Both the position numbers and the translations under genes were made by a program. Below are positions 21,020 through 30,892 of a stretch of 64,000 bases of DNA, one piece after another. Source of the DNA: Diphasiastrum complanatum (lineage: Eukaryota; Streptophyta; Lycopodiopsida; Lycopodiales; Lycopodiaceae); assembly GCA_029204225.1 (NCBI GenBank), contig CM055100.1:17249650-17313649 (forward strand), in the 5' to 3' direction. A model generated the notes under the pieces. It had not been told where the DNA came from, searched no databases, and saw only the letters and a list, made by a program, of their open reading frames with translations. Numbering within the stretch: position 1 is the first letter of the stretch; the number at the start of each line of letters is the position of its first letter.

Positions 21020-21667
21020 TGTGAAACTCTGTCTAAGTACGGACTCCAACCTGAAAATCAAGTACACATTGATAGCACCTCAAAACAATCAAAACAAATG
21101 TAGACAAATGGAGAGAATCACTCAAAATTGCTTCCAAAACCAAGATTGGTGTCTCACAATGATTATGGCCAAATGTGGCTCTATGTATCTAATAAGTGGG
21201 AGCTCGTGACACTGATCATCCCTCTGATCCCACATGTGTGAAGGTGCTTTGTCATATGATGATTCATCATGCAAAACTGACACTTGGACAAAACCTTCTA
21301 TTTTGAGCACTTTTGGTCCATCTTCCTTCTATATGGAGATCTACTTGGAAATCTTCTAGAAGTCAAAATTTGCCTACTTCAGCTTATTCCACATGTGTGA
21401 GCTGTCCTCTACACATGGGATATGACACCTAACCAAAGGATGTGGCTCATGCAATCAATAGATTGATGACATGTGTCATATGTCTAGAAAACTAGTTTTT
21501 GGCCATTTTAGCCACTAGAACTTGAATTAAATCATATGTACAACATATATGATTATGGTACATGACAAGTACACTAGTTTCACACGTGGGAATAGGCTCC
21601 ACATATGTGTGTTTATCTATATACAAGATTTTTTGTCTCTACCAAGCTTATTTTTGCATTTTTCACA
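21020..21667 (-). repeat. probable 3' LTR of element C
   Basis: The block runs from TGTGAAAC to TTTCACA and is followed on the plus strand by CTCCTCCTC, a polypurine tract on the minus strand. Its ends resemble those of LTR B and LTR D. It contains several CACACGTGGG/CCCACGTGTG-like words. Confidence 0.5.
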
Positions 21668-21907
21668 CTCCTCCTCAAAAATCTAGCTTGGTAAATCTAG
21701 CTTGATGGAAAACATGATGATCTTGAACTTGACTCCATGGGCTGAATTGGCCTTTGCTGGTTCAAAAGGTGTGAAGATCAGCCAATGAGCTTGATGTTGA
21801 CCTGAAATCACCATATCCATGATAGTGCTTCTTTGATGTTGACATCTTTGATGAGCTTGAGAGCTTTGCACCATCCTAGCACCTCCAAAATTGATACCTT
21901 CCAATAT

Positions 21908-22627
21908 TCATGTATATGCTTGACCTTGAAGCTTGCTCTCATGTGCATGCTCCTTCATGAGAAAATAAAGATTTCTTCTTGATTTATTAGGATCACAAAG
22001 ATCTAACATCATGTTACCACGATCTAGAGAATTAGACTCATCCAAATTGGCAAGACTGTGCATGCTATAATAATAAAGTGTTTGCATCATATTTTCATGC
22101 TTTTTTACCATGCCAATATCAGACCCAATGAGGCTAAATACTTCATTATGGAGATAAGTGTCTTTAAAAGATGATTCACTTACTCTCGTAAAGAGTTTAC
22201 AATTTGCCTCAATACAAATTTTCAAACTATGAGTGAACAAATTACTTTTGCTCTTACATGACTTAAGAGCATACATTTGATGAAATAACCATTTGCTTTC
22301 TAATTGATTTAAAATCAATTTCAACCTTTTAAAAACATCATCTATGTTCTCAAGAGAGACTTCATACTCAACTAGTATGGCTTTACTCCAATTTTGAGAT
22401 GCAATGATCTCACTAAAGCAAATTGATCTATCAAATAACATAAGAGAAGTAAGTATGTGATGTATACCACATGAGATATGCTCCTCTTTCCCTTGAAATG
22501 TGAGCCACATGGACTCAACCATATTTATTGAGTTTCTTTTTGGAATCACAATTTGAGAAGGTCTCTCCTCCTCAATCCTTGGCACACTTGAACCTTGAGA
22601 AGGATTCTCCTCCTCAATCCTTGGCAC
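21908..22627 (-). CDS. unrecognised ORF of element C (239 codons)
   Basis: The ORF opens with a duplicated peptide (PRIEEENPSQGSS, PRIEEERPSQ) and contains CFSEIIASQNWSKAILVEYE near residue 75 and CKLFTRVSESSFKDTYLHNE near 145. The same two blocks occur in the neighbouring ORF at 22688-23452, so the two are paralogous halves. The first block faintly resembles the copia pre-RT pattern (F.EA...W..AM..E). Otherwise I do not recognise it. It lies inside a minus-strand LTR-like element and is probably not a host gene. Confidence 0.4.
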   Translation of the reverse strand: MPRIEEENPSQGSSVPRIEEERPSQIVIPKRNSINMVESMWLTFQGKEEHISCGIHHILTSLMLFDRSICFSEIIASQNWSKAILVEYEVSLENIDDVFKRLKLILNQLESKWLFHQMYALKSCKSKSNLFTHSLKICIEANCKLFTRVSESSFKDTYLHNEVFSLIGSDIGMVKKHENMMQTLYYYSMHSLANLDESNSLDRGNMMLDLCDPNKSRRNLYFLMKEHAHESKLQGQAYT

Positions 22628-22640
22628 ATTTGAACCTTGA
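22555..22640 (-). repeat. two-unit 45-bp tandem repeat
   Basis: The phrase ctcctcaatccttggcac...gaaccttgag occurs twice head to tail with two or three differences, encoding the repeated PRIEEE peptide in frame. Confidence 0.75.
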
Positions 22641-22687
22641 GATGACTCCTTAAGATCCTTTTCATGGTGCTCCTTTTTGATGAAAAT

Positions 22688-23452
22688 CTAAGACCTCCAT
22701 GTCTCATAATGATCACAACAAGTATGACCATTCAATATGCACTTCCTATGATTATCAAGATTACTTATGCTAGAAACATAAGTCCAAAAATCACCACAAC
22801 TTGGCATGATTTTTCCGATATTGAAATCAAAAGGTATTTCCATCTCAATAAGGCTAACTACTTGCTGATGGATATAAGTGTCCACTTTGGATGCTTCACT
22901 TATTCTCATAAGAAGTTTACAACTTGCCTTTAAGATTGAAAACTTACAATTTTCATCTTTATGAATGAACACATCATTCATGATCTTATTGAAACCAAAA
23001 GATCCTGCATTATGAAGACATTTCCATTTCCTTGACTTCATATCTAATGTAAGTTTACAAGGAAAACATGCTTTGCTATACTTTAAGGCATCACACTCAA
23101 CTAGTATTGCCTTAATCCACTTTTGAGATACAAAAATCTCTTCAAAGCATAATGGTTCTTCATAAGTTGACATGAGAGCATAAATGAAACTATTTTCATT
23201 TTGTGATTGCTCCTTATTCTTGATTGATTTCTCTTGGATAATAACAATAAGTTTGAACTTGTCCAAAGTCTCAAGCAAACTACTCTCCAAGGACATAAAA
23301 TACATCCAAGTTACTTTCATGAAAGTGACATCTATATTTGCATCTTGAACCAAACAATGCAAATGAAAAATTTCAAAAGCTTTGAGATGTGTTGTGATGG
23401 ACTCTTGAAGACAAATCTTGCGAGTCCTTGTAAGACTCCAAGCCTCATTCAC
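22688..23452 (-). CDS. unrecognised ORF of element C (254 codons)
   Basis: The ORF includes EEPLCFEEIFVSQKWIKAIL then VECDAL, later CKLLMRISEASKVDTYIHQQ. These match the blocks of the downstream ORF at 21908-22627. A third, weaker match (IRNSEASNLDTILYINYGNY) is at 38656-38841 inside another LTR-like element, so this is a repeated family. No catalytic motif is clear. Confidence 0.4.
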   Translation of the reverse strand: MNEAWSLTRTRKICLQESITTHLKAFEIFHLHCLVQDANIDVTFMKVTWMYFMSLESSLLETLDKFKLIVIIQEKSIKNKEQSQNENSFIYALMSTYEEPLCFEEIFVSQKWIKAILVECDALKYSKACFPCKLTLDMKSRKWKCLHNAGSFGFNKIMNDVFIHKDENCKFSILKASCKLLMRISEASKVDTYIHQQVVSLIEMEIPFDFNIGKIMPSCGDFWTYVSSISNLDNHRKCILNGHTCCDHYETWRS

Positions 23453-23660
23453 CTTTCCACAAAGGAAACACCTTTCCTTGGACTTGTCCTTCTTGTATTT
23501 GCATTTCGAACTTGAAGCTCCATCCTTCTCCTCGGCCTCCTTGCTTTGGTTCTCCTTGGATGGATTGGTCTTCTTTTTGTAGCATCTTGAGAAAATAAAT
23601 CATCCCTTGCCACAAAGGATGCACTTAGGATCCTTTCTTTCTTCAATAGGATGCCACCTA
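23440..23660 (-). pseudogene. zinc-knuckle-like gag remnant of element C
   Basis: The minus strand encodes DPKCILCGKG, a stop, then FSRCYKKK, and further on KERCFLCGKVNEAW. Both look like CCHC knuckles of gag, the second cut short and running into the ORF at 22688-23452. The flanking Lys/Glu/Ser-rich sequence fits gag. Confidence 0.5.
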
Positions 23661-23959
23661 TTGATGCCATGTGAATAAAAACCTGTGATATGATTCTACA
23701 AATGTAATTTGTGACTTTCAAGAGACTAGATTTGAACATCTTCAATAATCTAGAATGATCTACAAAAGATCTAGCTCACAAACCTAAGAATCAATCTTCA
23801 CAGGAATGACTAGTCACTTGGAAACTTTGCTTTGATCATTAAGATAGAAGCACACAATCTTTGAATCAAATCATTAAAGAAATCAGATCCACTCTCCTAT
23901 TGGACTCATCAAATACCAATGACTCTTTCTTTTGAGAGTTACTCAGAGCATGGTCTTCT

Positions 23960-24370
23960 AAAATGCACATACAATCTCACACATACACATACATGTACAC
24001 ATTGCACATGGACAGACACATACATGTACACATGCACACTCTCACTCATACATGAACATGCTCACTTGTACATACACACATACACATATATAGATTCACA
24101 CATCCATACATACATACACACATATGCACAAACACACACCTATGCACATGCTCTCACACACACTCTTTCACATACATACGTATACACTATCTACATCCGT
24201 TCATACATGCATATGTGCACACAGACCTACACTCCATGACATACATAGACACACATGCATACATACATATACACACATGCCCACATGCCTGCACAAATAT
24301 ATGCGCTCTCACGAATACACACACATACATAAACACATGCACTCACGTTCATACACACACATACATCGGC
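23960..24370 (+). repeat. CA/CATA-rich degenerate microsatellite
   Basis: About 400 bp of irregular acac, atac and cata words. The open frames of His/Thr/Tyr across it are compositional artefacts. Confidence 0.9.
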
Positions 24371-24466
24371 CACTCGTCAAAGACCATCGACTTTCCTCCT
24401 AAACCATCGGCCACCATCCAAATCATCGGTCGTCACCCAAAAAGCCAGCCTCCCATCAACGACGGA

Positions 24467-24470
<4 letters not shown>
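24371..24470 (+). mobile_element. Helitron-like repeat, 3'-terminal part, copy 1
   Basis: This stretch (CCATCCAAATCATCGG ... CCCATCAACGACGG) is collinear with the repeats ending at 30245, 34673 and 34728. It meets a (GT)n tract directly. The terminal CTAG is absent in this copy. Confidence 0.45.

Positions 24471-24524
<54 letters not shown>
24471..24524 (+). repeat. (GT)n microsatellite
   Basis: About 27 GT units next to a Helitron-like repeat end. Confidence 0.97.
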
Positions 24525-24529
<5 letters not shown>

Positions 24530-24549
24530 CGAGTGTAACGCTTTTGAAA

Positions 24550-25320
24550 TCCTAGAATTCTCTTAATTAAGAGCCTTACCTAAGTTGGCAGCCATTCAAG
24601 TCAAAGTTGTATCTATAGGCAAAAGATACATTTTGTCAAATTATGTTGTCCCTTGCTTACATCCATGGTAATAGTTCTTAGATTAAGGAAGATCAATTGT
24701 TGTTTTTTAGATACTCCTTGGAAAGTCTGAAAACTATTTCATTTGATCTAGCTATGTTGTACAATTTGATTAATTTGTAAAGCTATGTATGCTATAAGCA
24801 TTCATTGTATTGAACGTGGTTGAAGTGCAAAATATTGATCTCTACTAAAAAATCAGCATTTTTGCATGTCTAGAATTGATCTTTTGTAGGTCAAAACTCA
24901 ATATAGGGTTATATACTTGATCAATTCCGATTTCACACTTGGTTTATTGGAATTATATGATTCTTGGTGCATTAGGAAGGTCTCGTTGGAGGCTACAAGA
25001 TGATATATCAAGTTTCTAGAAATTGCATGTAGAATTTGAGATATTCAATTTTTGTGATTTTGTCAAAACTCTAATTTTGATCGGATCTCTAGTTTGTGAG
25101 ATTACTAAACTTCACTTGAGTGTGTTTCAATCTTATGAAGTGGCAATAATCATTAGATTGAGGATAGATCACAGGTTGATCAAGATTTCACTATTCTATG
25201 TGTTGATTTTCTAGTTAGAAGTGCTAGAAGAGATTTCTTTTTGAGTTCATTTGTTGACATTCAAGAGTGTGCTTTGTGCATTGAAACAGATTGAAAGAGA
25301 ATATTAGGTCATTGCAATGT
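24550..25320 (+). other. leader of a second element B copy
   Basis: Non-coding, collinear in inverse orientation with 18301-18885. No LTR or primer site is found at its left end, where the microsatellite begins. Confidence 0.5.
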
Positions 25321-25887
25321 GGCTACAAGTGGTGGATTTATGTTGGAGAGCAATGATAGGCTTACCTCAATCAACTATTCTACTTGGAAGGTGAGGATGG
25401 AGTCCTTATTGGAGATGAATGAGTTGATGGAGATTGTTGGAGGTGTGGAGGGGAGCCTCGAGATCAAGTGAGGTATGACAAGAGAGCAAAGAAAGCTCTA
25501 CACATGATTAAGATGAATGTTACCAATGAGCTTCTCAAGGAAGTTGGTAAGTGCACATCATCTTTGGAGGCTTGGGAAGCTTTGAAGAAACTTTATGAAT
25601 CCAAGTCTACATCAAGAGTGCTTACTCTTAGGAGGCAAATCTTTCAAAGTTTGCAAAAGAAGGAAGAGAGTACTCATGCTTTTGTTTTGAGGGTTAAAGC
25701 ATTCAATGATGAGTTAGCATGTATTGATGAAAGCATTAAGGAGGTAGAACTTGTTCGAGTTATACTTAATGGCTTGTTGGATGATCATGCTCATCTTGTT
25801 CAAATTTTTGCTATTCAAAAGGCTTTGCCAAGTATTGTGGATTTGCAAGAGATCTTGCTGAATGAGGCTTCAATTAAAAGGAGGTGA
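25321..25887 (+). pseudogene. copia gag, element B family
   Basis: The N-terminus at 25330-25460 reads LESNDRLTS then STWKVRMESLLEMNELMEIV in one frame, with a break near 25465. The frame at 25468-25887 carries the gag body: KALHMIKMNVTNELLKEVG, WEALKKLYES, LTLRRQIFQSLQKKEEST, and a C-terminal SIVDLQEILLNEA. This is the UBN2/copia gag fold that binds RNA in the virus-like particle. Frame breaks at both ends. Confidence 0.88.
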
Positions 25888-26359
25888 ATCAACATCAACA
25901 TCTCAATATGAAGAGGATGCTATGTTCATCAAAGGCAAGTTCAAGTGCAAAGGCAAAGGCAAGTGGTCTAAAGGGCAAGATCAAGGTGAGACTTCCTCTT
26001 TTGGCAAAAAGAAAGATAAGTCTAAGTTGAAATGCTTTTATTGTGGAATCAAAGGACATTTTGCTAATGAATGTTTGAAGAAGCAAAGAGATGAAGGTAG
26101 CAAGCAAATCAACTTTACTACTAATGATGAGGATCTAAGTGATGGTGATTCTCTTTTGATGTGTTCTTCAAGTCCAATATCAAGTGAAGGTGACAAAGAT
26201 TCATGGTGGATTGATAGTGGAGCTAGTTCACACATGATTAGTCACAAGGAGTTCTTTACTTTTTTGGTCACTTATGATGGAGCCAAGAAAGCAATTCACA
26301 TGGCCAATGGTGGTGAGTGTGTGATTGAAGGTATTGTTTTAATTCCTATTTGTCTCTGA
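25862..26359 (+). pseudogene. copia zinc knuckle and protease, element B family
   Basis: In a frame overlapping the gag end: a Lys/Gly-rich stretch, a complete CCHC knuckle CFYCGIKGHFANEC (about 26035-26080) and an intact protease active site SWWIDSGASSHMISHKEFF (about 26200-26255). The frame stops at 26357 soon after. The next peptides (FVSEVATSYDAIIKRESYEG) belong to the region before RT, so the integrase is deleted. Confidence 0.88.
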
Positions 26360-26435
26360 GGTTGCTACTTCTTATGATGCAATCATTAAGAGGGAGTCTT
26401 ATGAAGGAAAGAGCAATGAAAGTATTGGTTCTTGG

Positions 26436-26510
26436 GAAGATCCAAGGCATGGATATGAAGAAACAAAATGTTTTTGTTACCAAAGCTCTGCTAGCTCTCG
26501 ACTCTCAACC
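26436..26510 (+). pseudogene. copia polyprotein extreme C-terminus, family E
   Basis: KKQNVFVTKALLALDSQ corresponds to KRQNVSIAKALLALHYDS at the end of the RNase H region at 41013-41560. It joins element B sequence on its left and runs into LTR E on its right, so it is a recombinant junction. Confidence 0.6.
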
Positions 26511-27347
26511 TGACGAATATCTTGAAGACCTCAAAGACGAAATGTTCGCAAACAACACGAACAACAGAAGAAGGCCAAACGACGTTAAACAAAAGTGTTC
26601 GAGACACCTTAAGGTCAAATACTTTTGACCTTCGTGCTCCAAAGGACCAGTAAGATCAAACAAGTACCATGAAGTACAGTTTTCTGATATGATATGATGA
26701 TGTCAGTAGAAGAGTGTTAGGACGTGCCTAATCCACCGCTCTTGATGTCAGCAGAAGAGCGTTAGGACGTGCCTAATCCACCGCTCTTATAATCTATGAT
26801 TAGTCTTAGATTGTTTAATCTATCTAATCAAAATATTATTCTAAATATATGCAATCGCTAGGTGCACCAAAACATACACAGAAGACACAGATACACAAAA
26901 ATACAGAATAGAGAATCCGCCAATGAGCTAGACAATTTTGTAAGCAAGATCTATAGAGATCCAAGAAGTCCGCTAGTAACGAGACACTGTTCATGGGAGA
27001 ACATCGCCTTCTCTCACGCCAATGTGTTGTGTGGGTTTGTCACGCAGTGCCTAAAGCCAAGAGAATCAATAGATGATGTTGTAGTTGTTAAGCACATATC
27101 ATTCTAAATTTGTCTAATCTCGATTGAATTATTGTCTGCTTATTGTTCGTGTATCTCGTTTGCTTTGTCTTATCTATTCCACACATAGGTTTAATCTTGT
27201 TGAATGCTGAATTAACTTAAATGTAGATCAGCAGTGTTTGTCTACATTCTGGAGGATTGTAGAAATGATACAATAGACAATGACCAGCAATCATATCTGA
27301 ACTCCATCCGAATTCATTAGCGATCCGTTTTGCTTCGATACACATCA
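26511..27347 (+). repeat. LTR of copia family E
   Basis: The block runs from TGACGAATAT to ACACATCA, one base before a primer site. Much of it (AGATCAAACAAGTACC; GTAGATCAGCAGTGTTTGTC) aligns with 40260-41012 on the opposite strand, supporting the LTR call. Confidence 0.7.
26699..26788 (+). repeat. two 45-bp tandem repeats inside LTR E
   Basis: Units 26699-26743 and 26744-26788 differ at only two positions. Each begins GATGTCAG and ends CCGCTCTT. The other LTR copy has the unit once, in diverged form. Confidence 0.92.
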
Positions 27348-27420
27348 GTGGTATCAGATCTCGATTCTCATCAGTAGGAGTCAGAGCTTGATTCCCATCA
27401 GTGGTATCAGAGCCACGACT
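27343..27420 (+). promoter_or_regulatory. tripled primer-binding-site unit of family E
   Basis: Three head-to-tail units of 26-27 bp begin CATCAG at 27343, 27369 and 27396. The first and third contain TGGTATCAGA(T/G)C (27349-27360 and 27402-27413). The middle one has a decayed form, TAGGAGTCAGAGC. Confidence 0.7.
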
Positions 27421-27550
27421 TCAATTATCAAAGCTTCAAAGTTGATAGTCAGAACTTCTTATAGTCTGATATAGCCACAAAGCTATCAAATCCAGGATGC
27501 AAAGCATTCAAGAAAAAGAACCAGTTACAAGTGAGAACACGATCCACAAC

Positions 27551-28320
27551 AATGGCTTCAATAAGCAGTATACAATCAAAGATCTGTACGATTCTCAACT
27601 CATCACAATCAAACTTCCTAGCAGGGAAGGTTAAGACCTCTCTTATACTAAAGGGAGAAGGATTATTTCCCTTTGTAGATGGCACCGAAGAGATGCCTAC
27701 AACTATAGGCAAAGAGCTACGTGAATGGAGAGAGAAGAACGACAAGGCAGTAGCCGTGTTGTCATCATCCATCGAAGATAGTCTCACACTTGACCTGGCT
27801 ACACTCTCTAATGCAAGAGAGATGTGAGATACTTTACCCAAAAGATTTCAGACAAAATCACGCAGTCAGATCATACTTCTTGAAGATCAGCTGACAAACC
27901 TGCAATGGGATGGCAAAGACCTCACCTCCTTTATCAGATGAAGGATCTGTTCCTTTCATTACACAATTCTGGAGTAAAGAATGCAGTATCAACAAAGAAG
28001 CAACTCACCTATCTGTTAAGAGCCTTACCAAGATCCTTTCAAACAACCCAAACATTGCTAGCAAAGGATCCAGCTATGACACTAAAAAATACAGTGGTCG
28101 AGATTTGAGAACAAGTCAAAGCTCGAGAGCACCTTGATCACAAGGGCGTTTCTGACCAAGCTCTCTACAACAACAAGGAGAAGACGAAGAAGCAGTTCAA
28201 GCCTAAGAGGGAGTCAAACTGAAGGTAGGATCATGACCAACAATTATAAGAAGCCAACAGAGGCAAATGGAAGAACAAAGAAACGCCTAAACAGTATAAT
28301 GGCGACAAGAAAATATGCGT
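27551..28320 (+). pseudogene. copia gag, family E, copy 1
   Basis: The gag starts at 27551 (MASISSIQSKICTILNSS) and runs LKGEGLFPFVDGTEEMP, ELREWREKNDKAVAVLSSSI to NAREM and a stop at 27827. Beyond the stop the family pattern continues in shifting frames (DQLTNLQWDGKDLT, then Lys/Arg-rich sequence to 28320). The same gag occurs at 56205-56930. Confidence 0.82.
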
Positions 28321-28987
28321 GAGATGCAGATGCGAAAGACATACTATCGATTCATGTTGGCTAAATTCGAAGATTGAGTGTATCCATTGTCACAAGAAGG
28401 GTCATGGACTGTTACCAGAATCCAAGAAACAAACAACCTCAAGGCAGGTGGGAGAACAACATAGTTCATCCTATGTCGAAGAGCCAAAAAGCTCAAAGAT
28501 GGGCCAAGAAAGATCGAATCATGGTAATTTGACCACCTACATCTATGCAGACATGTGTGCAGTATCGACACCTAACACGCAGGAGGTAATCCTTGATTCA
28601 AGAGCAATCTCACACTTCGTTACATCAAGACGGATAATGTTTGACTTTCGGAGTGTAGATCCATCAAGATTTGTCACTCTTGGAGATGGAATGAAACATC
28701 AAGTGAATGGTATTGGTTTGATATGGCTCAACACAAACAGTAGAGACAGACGACTCGAAGATGTTCTGTTCGTACCTACACTGCAACATGACTTGCTATC
28801 AGTTGCAAAAATAGCAGATGCTGGGATGCGTGTGACGTTCTCAGACAAAGCATGTAATGTTGTTGATGCAAACACCAGTACATTGATTACACAAGGTAGA
28901 AGAAAAGTCAACTTATATCACTTGAAGGTATGCCTACCTGTAGATCAATTGCATCAAACCAATGATGATTCGTCTGATATTCTATGA
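28319..28987 (+). pseudogene. copia zinc knuckle, protease and GAG-pre-integrase, family E copy 1
   Basis: A 222-codon frame. Its knuckle is CIHCHKKGHGLLPES, with the last Cys lost. The protease site reads VILDSRAISHFVTS: the Gly of DSG is Arg, so it should be inactive. A FVTLGDGMKHQVNGIG block and LEDVLFVPTLQHDLLSVAKI follow, standard copia protease-to-integrase sequence, up to a stop at 28985. Confidence 0.88.
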
Positions 28988-29300
28988 CACATGAGACTAT
29001 GCCATATGAATTCAATGACATTTTATCAAGCAAGCCATCATGGAGCTATTACAGGGGTGAGCATCTCAAATGCAGCCAGTTTGATGACCTGTGATGCATG
29101 TATAAAAGGTAAGATGTCACGTACTCTTTTTGTCAAAGACTCCTATAGAATGACAACTACTACACTCAAACATCTGTGAACTTTTGACGTGATCTCAGTA
29201 GGAGGCTTGAAGTACTATATCACCTTTATTGATGATTATAGTAAGTTTGTCCGAATCTACTTCATTCACAATAAATCAGATGCATTTGACAAGTTCACAT
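28988..29300 (+). pseudogene. copia GAG-pre-integrase end and start of integrase core, family E copy 1
   Basis: RLCHMNSMTFYQASHHGAIT, CDACIKGKMSRT, a stop near 29177, then GGLKYYITFIDDYSKFVRIY. The core stops after SDAFDKF at about 29300, where a second copy of upstream sequence begins. Confidence 0.85.
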
Positions 29301-29306
29301 TTAATG

Positions 29307-29433
29307 GCACTATACCAAGCAAGCCATCATGGAGCAATCACAGAGGTGAGCATCTCGAATGCGAACAGTTCGACGACCTGTGATGCATGTCTGAAGGGTA
29401 AGATGTCACACACTCCATTTGTCAAGGACTCAA
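29307..29433 (+). repeat. duplicated GAG-pre-integrase segment
   Basis: LYQASHHGAITEVSISNA and CDACLKGKMSHTPFVKDS repeat the block at 29013-29143 with a few substitutions, but placed after the integrase start. It is a direct duplication of about 127 bp, 294 bp away, or the edge of a second copy. Confidence 0.8.
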
Positions 29434-29449
29434 AAGTTTTTTATATGGA

Positions 29450-29474
29450 GATGTGTGTGTGTCTGTATGTGTGT

Positions 29475-29520
<46 letters not shown>

Positions 29521-29660
29521 TCGATGTGTCGGGAGAAGCTCACACACACACACACAATGAACACGCGTGCACACACACACATAGGCGCGCACACACACAA
29601 ATAGGTGCACGTGCACACATACACATGTGTGTTATGCACACACACACACACACTTGTGTT
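29450..29660 (+). repeat. (CA)n-rich microsatellite cluster
   Basis: An uninterrupted AC tract at about 29476-29519 is followed by imperfect CA-rich sequence to 29654. Confidence 0.95.
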
Positions 29661-29673
29661 CCAATCCACCAAA

Positions 29674-29696
29674 CCCCCCCCCCCCCCCCCCCCCCC
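29674..29696 (+). repeat. poly-C run of 23 bases
   Basis: An uninterrupted C homopolymer. Long G/C runs are unusual in plant DNA and error-prone in assembly, so its length is doubtful. Confidence 0.9.
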
Positions 29697-30240
29697 TTCC
29701 TCCCTAAATTTTTCATTTTATTGTCTCTTTTGCTCCCGATTTAGGAGTTGAAGCTAGTGAGTTTGGGCTTATGGTTAAACAATCCTGAAAATGGTGGGCC
29801 TAGATAGGGATTTGAAGGATTGAAAAAAAAAAAACAGTTTAATGTAGTCAAAAAAGTTTTTATGTTCATGATTTATGGGTTAAAACTTTAGTAATTCAAA
29901 ATAAATAAGAAAGCCATGTAATATAGACTATTGACTAAAGTTTAAAGCACATTGAAGTGTGTGAAGATAATAAAACCTTAACTTCAAACTTCAAATATTT
30001 GAATTTAGAAAAAGATATTTGAATTTAGTGAGTGGGAGGGAGAGAGTGGGAAATCTTTTTGGGGCCCACCCCTTAATGCACACAATGTGCAAATGTATGG
30101 GGATATGCACTTTCCCTATACATGCATCCTCATCCCCATCACTTTGATTTAAAAAAATGTATATGCATGTGTGAGGAGAAGAGGATGCATGGGTGCACCC
30201 ATACACATGCGCACCACATGCACAAATAGTTTTATATATA
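29697..30240. other. no gene seen
   Basis: AT-rich DNA. The minus-strand frame reaching 30605 covers minisatellite and non-coding DNA and is not a gene. Confidence 0.45.
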
Positions 30241-30244
30241 TAGA

Positions 30245-30335
30245 CTAGTTGTGAGTGCCCGTCGTTGACGGGCAATGGAGGTCGATCTAGGTGGCGGCCA
30301 ATGATTTGGATGATGGCCGATCTCGCACATCTCGC
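30245..30335 (-). mobile_element. Helitron-like 3' end, copy 2
   Basis: On the minus strand a perfect hairpin (TGCCCGTC-AAC-GACGGGCA, 30256-30274) is followed by seven bases and CTAG at 30245-30248, then T. This is the canonical Helitron 3' end: stem-loop, short spacer, CTRR, inserted before T. The adjoining DNA is TATATATA-rich. The preceding ~60 bp match the other copies. Confidence 0.6.
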
Positions 30336-30349
30336 ATCTCGAATATCTA

Positions 30350-30740
30350 ACATTCGAGTCTTTGGAAAAATTCGAGCATTCAAAAAAATTTTGATTTTTG
30401 AAAAAATTCTAGTCTTTGGAAAAAAAAATTGAGTCTTTGGAAAAATTTGAGTCTTCGGAAAAATTCGAGTCTTTTGAAAAATTTGACTTGACAGTATAAA
30501 GAGTCCTTTGATCCTGCAGAAAAATTTGAGTTGACAGTTTGATTCTTCGAAAAAATTTGAGTCTTTAGAAAAATTCGATCCTCTGGAAAAAAAAAATCGA
30601 GTCATTGAAAAAATTCAATATTTTGAAAAAATTCGATCCATTGGAAAAATTTGAGTCGTTCAAAGAATTTGAGTCATTGAAAAAAGTCTTTCAAAAACTC
30701 GATACTTTTTGAAAAAATTTGAGTCGTTTCAAAAATTTGG
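30350..30740 (+). repeat. 18-bp minisatellite, array 1
   Basis: Imperfect units of the type GAGTCTTTGGAAAAATTC are repeated about 20 times with indels. Confidence 0.8.
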
Positions 30741-30892
30741 CCGAATTGGTTGAACTTGGTTGAATTTGGTCGACTTGGCCAAATTGGTGTGTGTTGTGTG
30801 TGTGTTATGTGTGTTGTGTGTGTGCCATTATCTTTTAGCAGAGATATTGTGTCTATCTGTGAATCAAATAGCCAAACTCCTTGGTTTATGCT

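Noticed and set aside
23919-24526. His/Thr/Tyr-rich plus-strand frames
   Set aside because: Generated by CA/CATA repeats.
29229-29744. 171-codon plus-strand frame ending in poly-Pro
   Set aside because: It joins duplicated copia sequence to CA repeats and a C23 run; no domain.
29991-30605. 204-codon minus-strand frame
   Set aside because: It covers minisatellite units and non-coding DNA and has only the 6-residue repeat.
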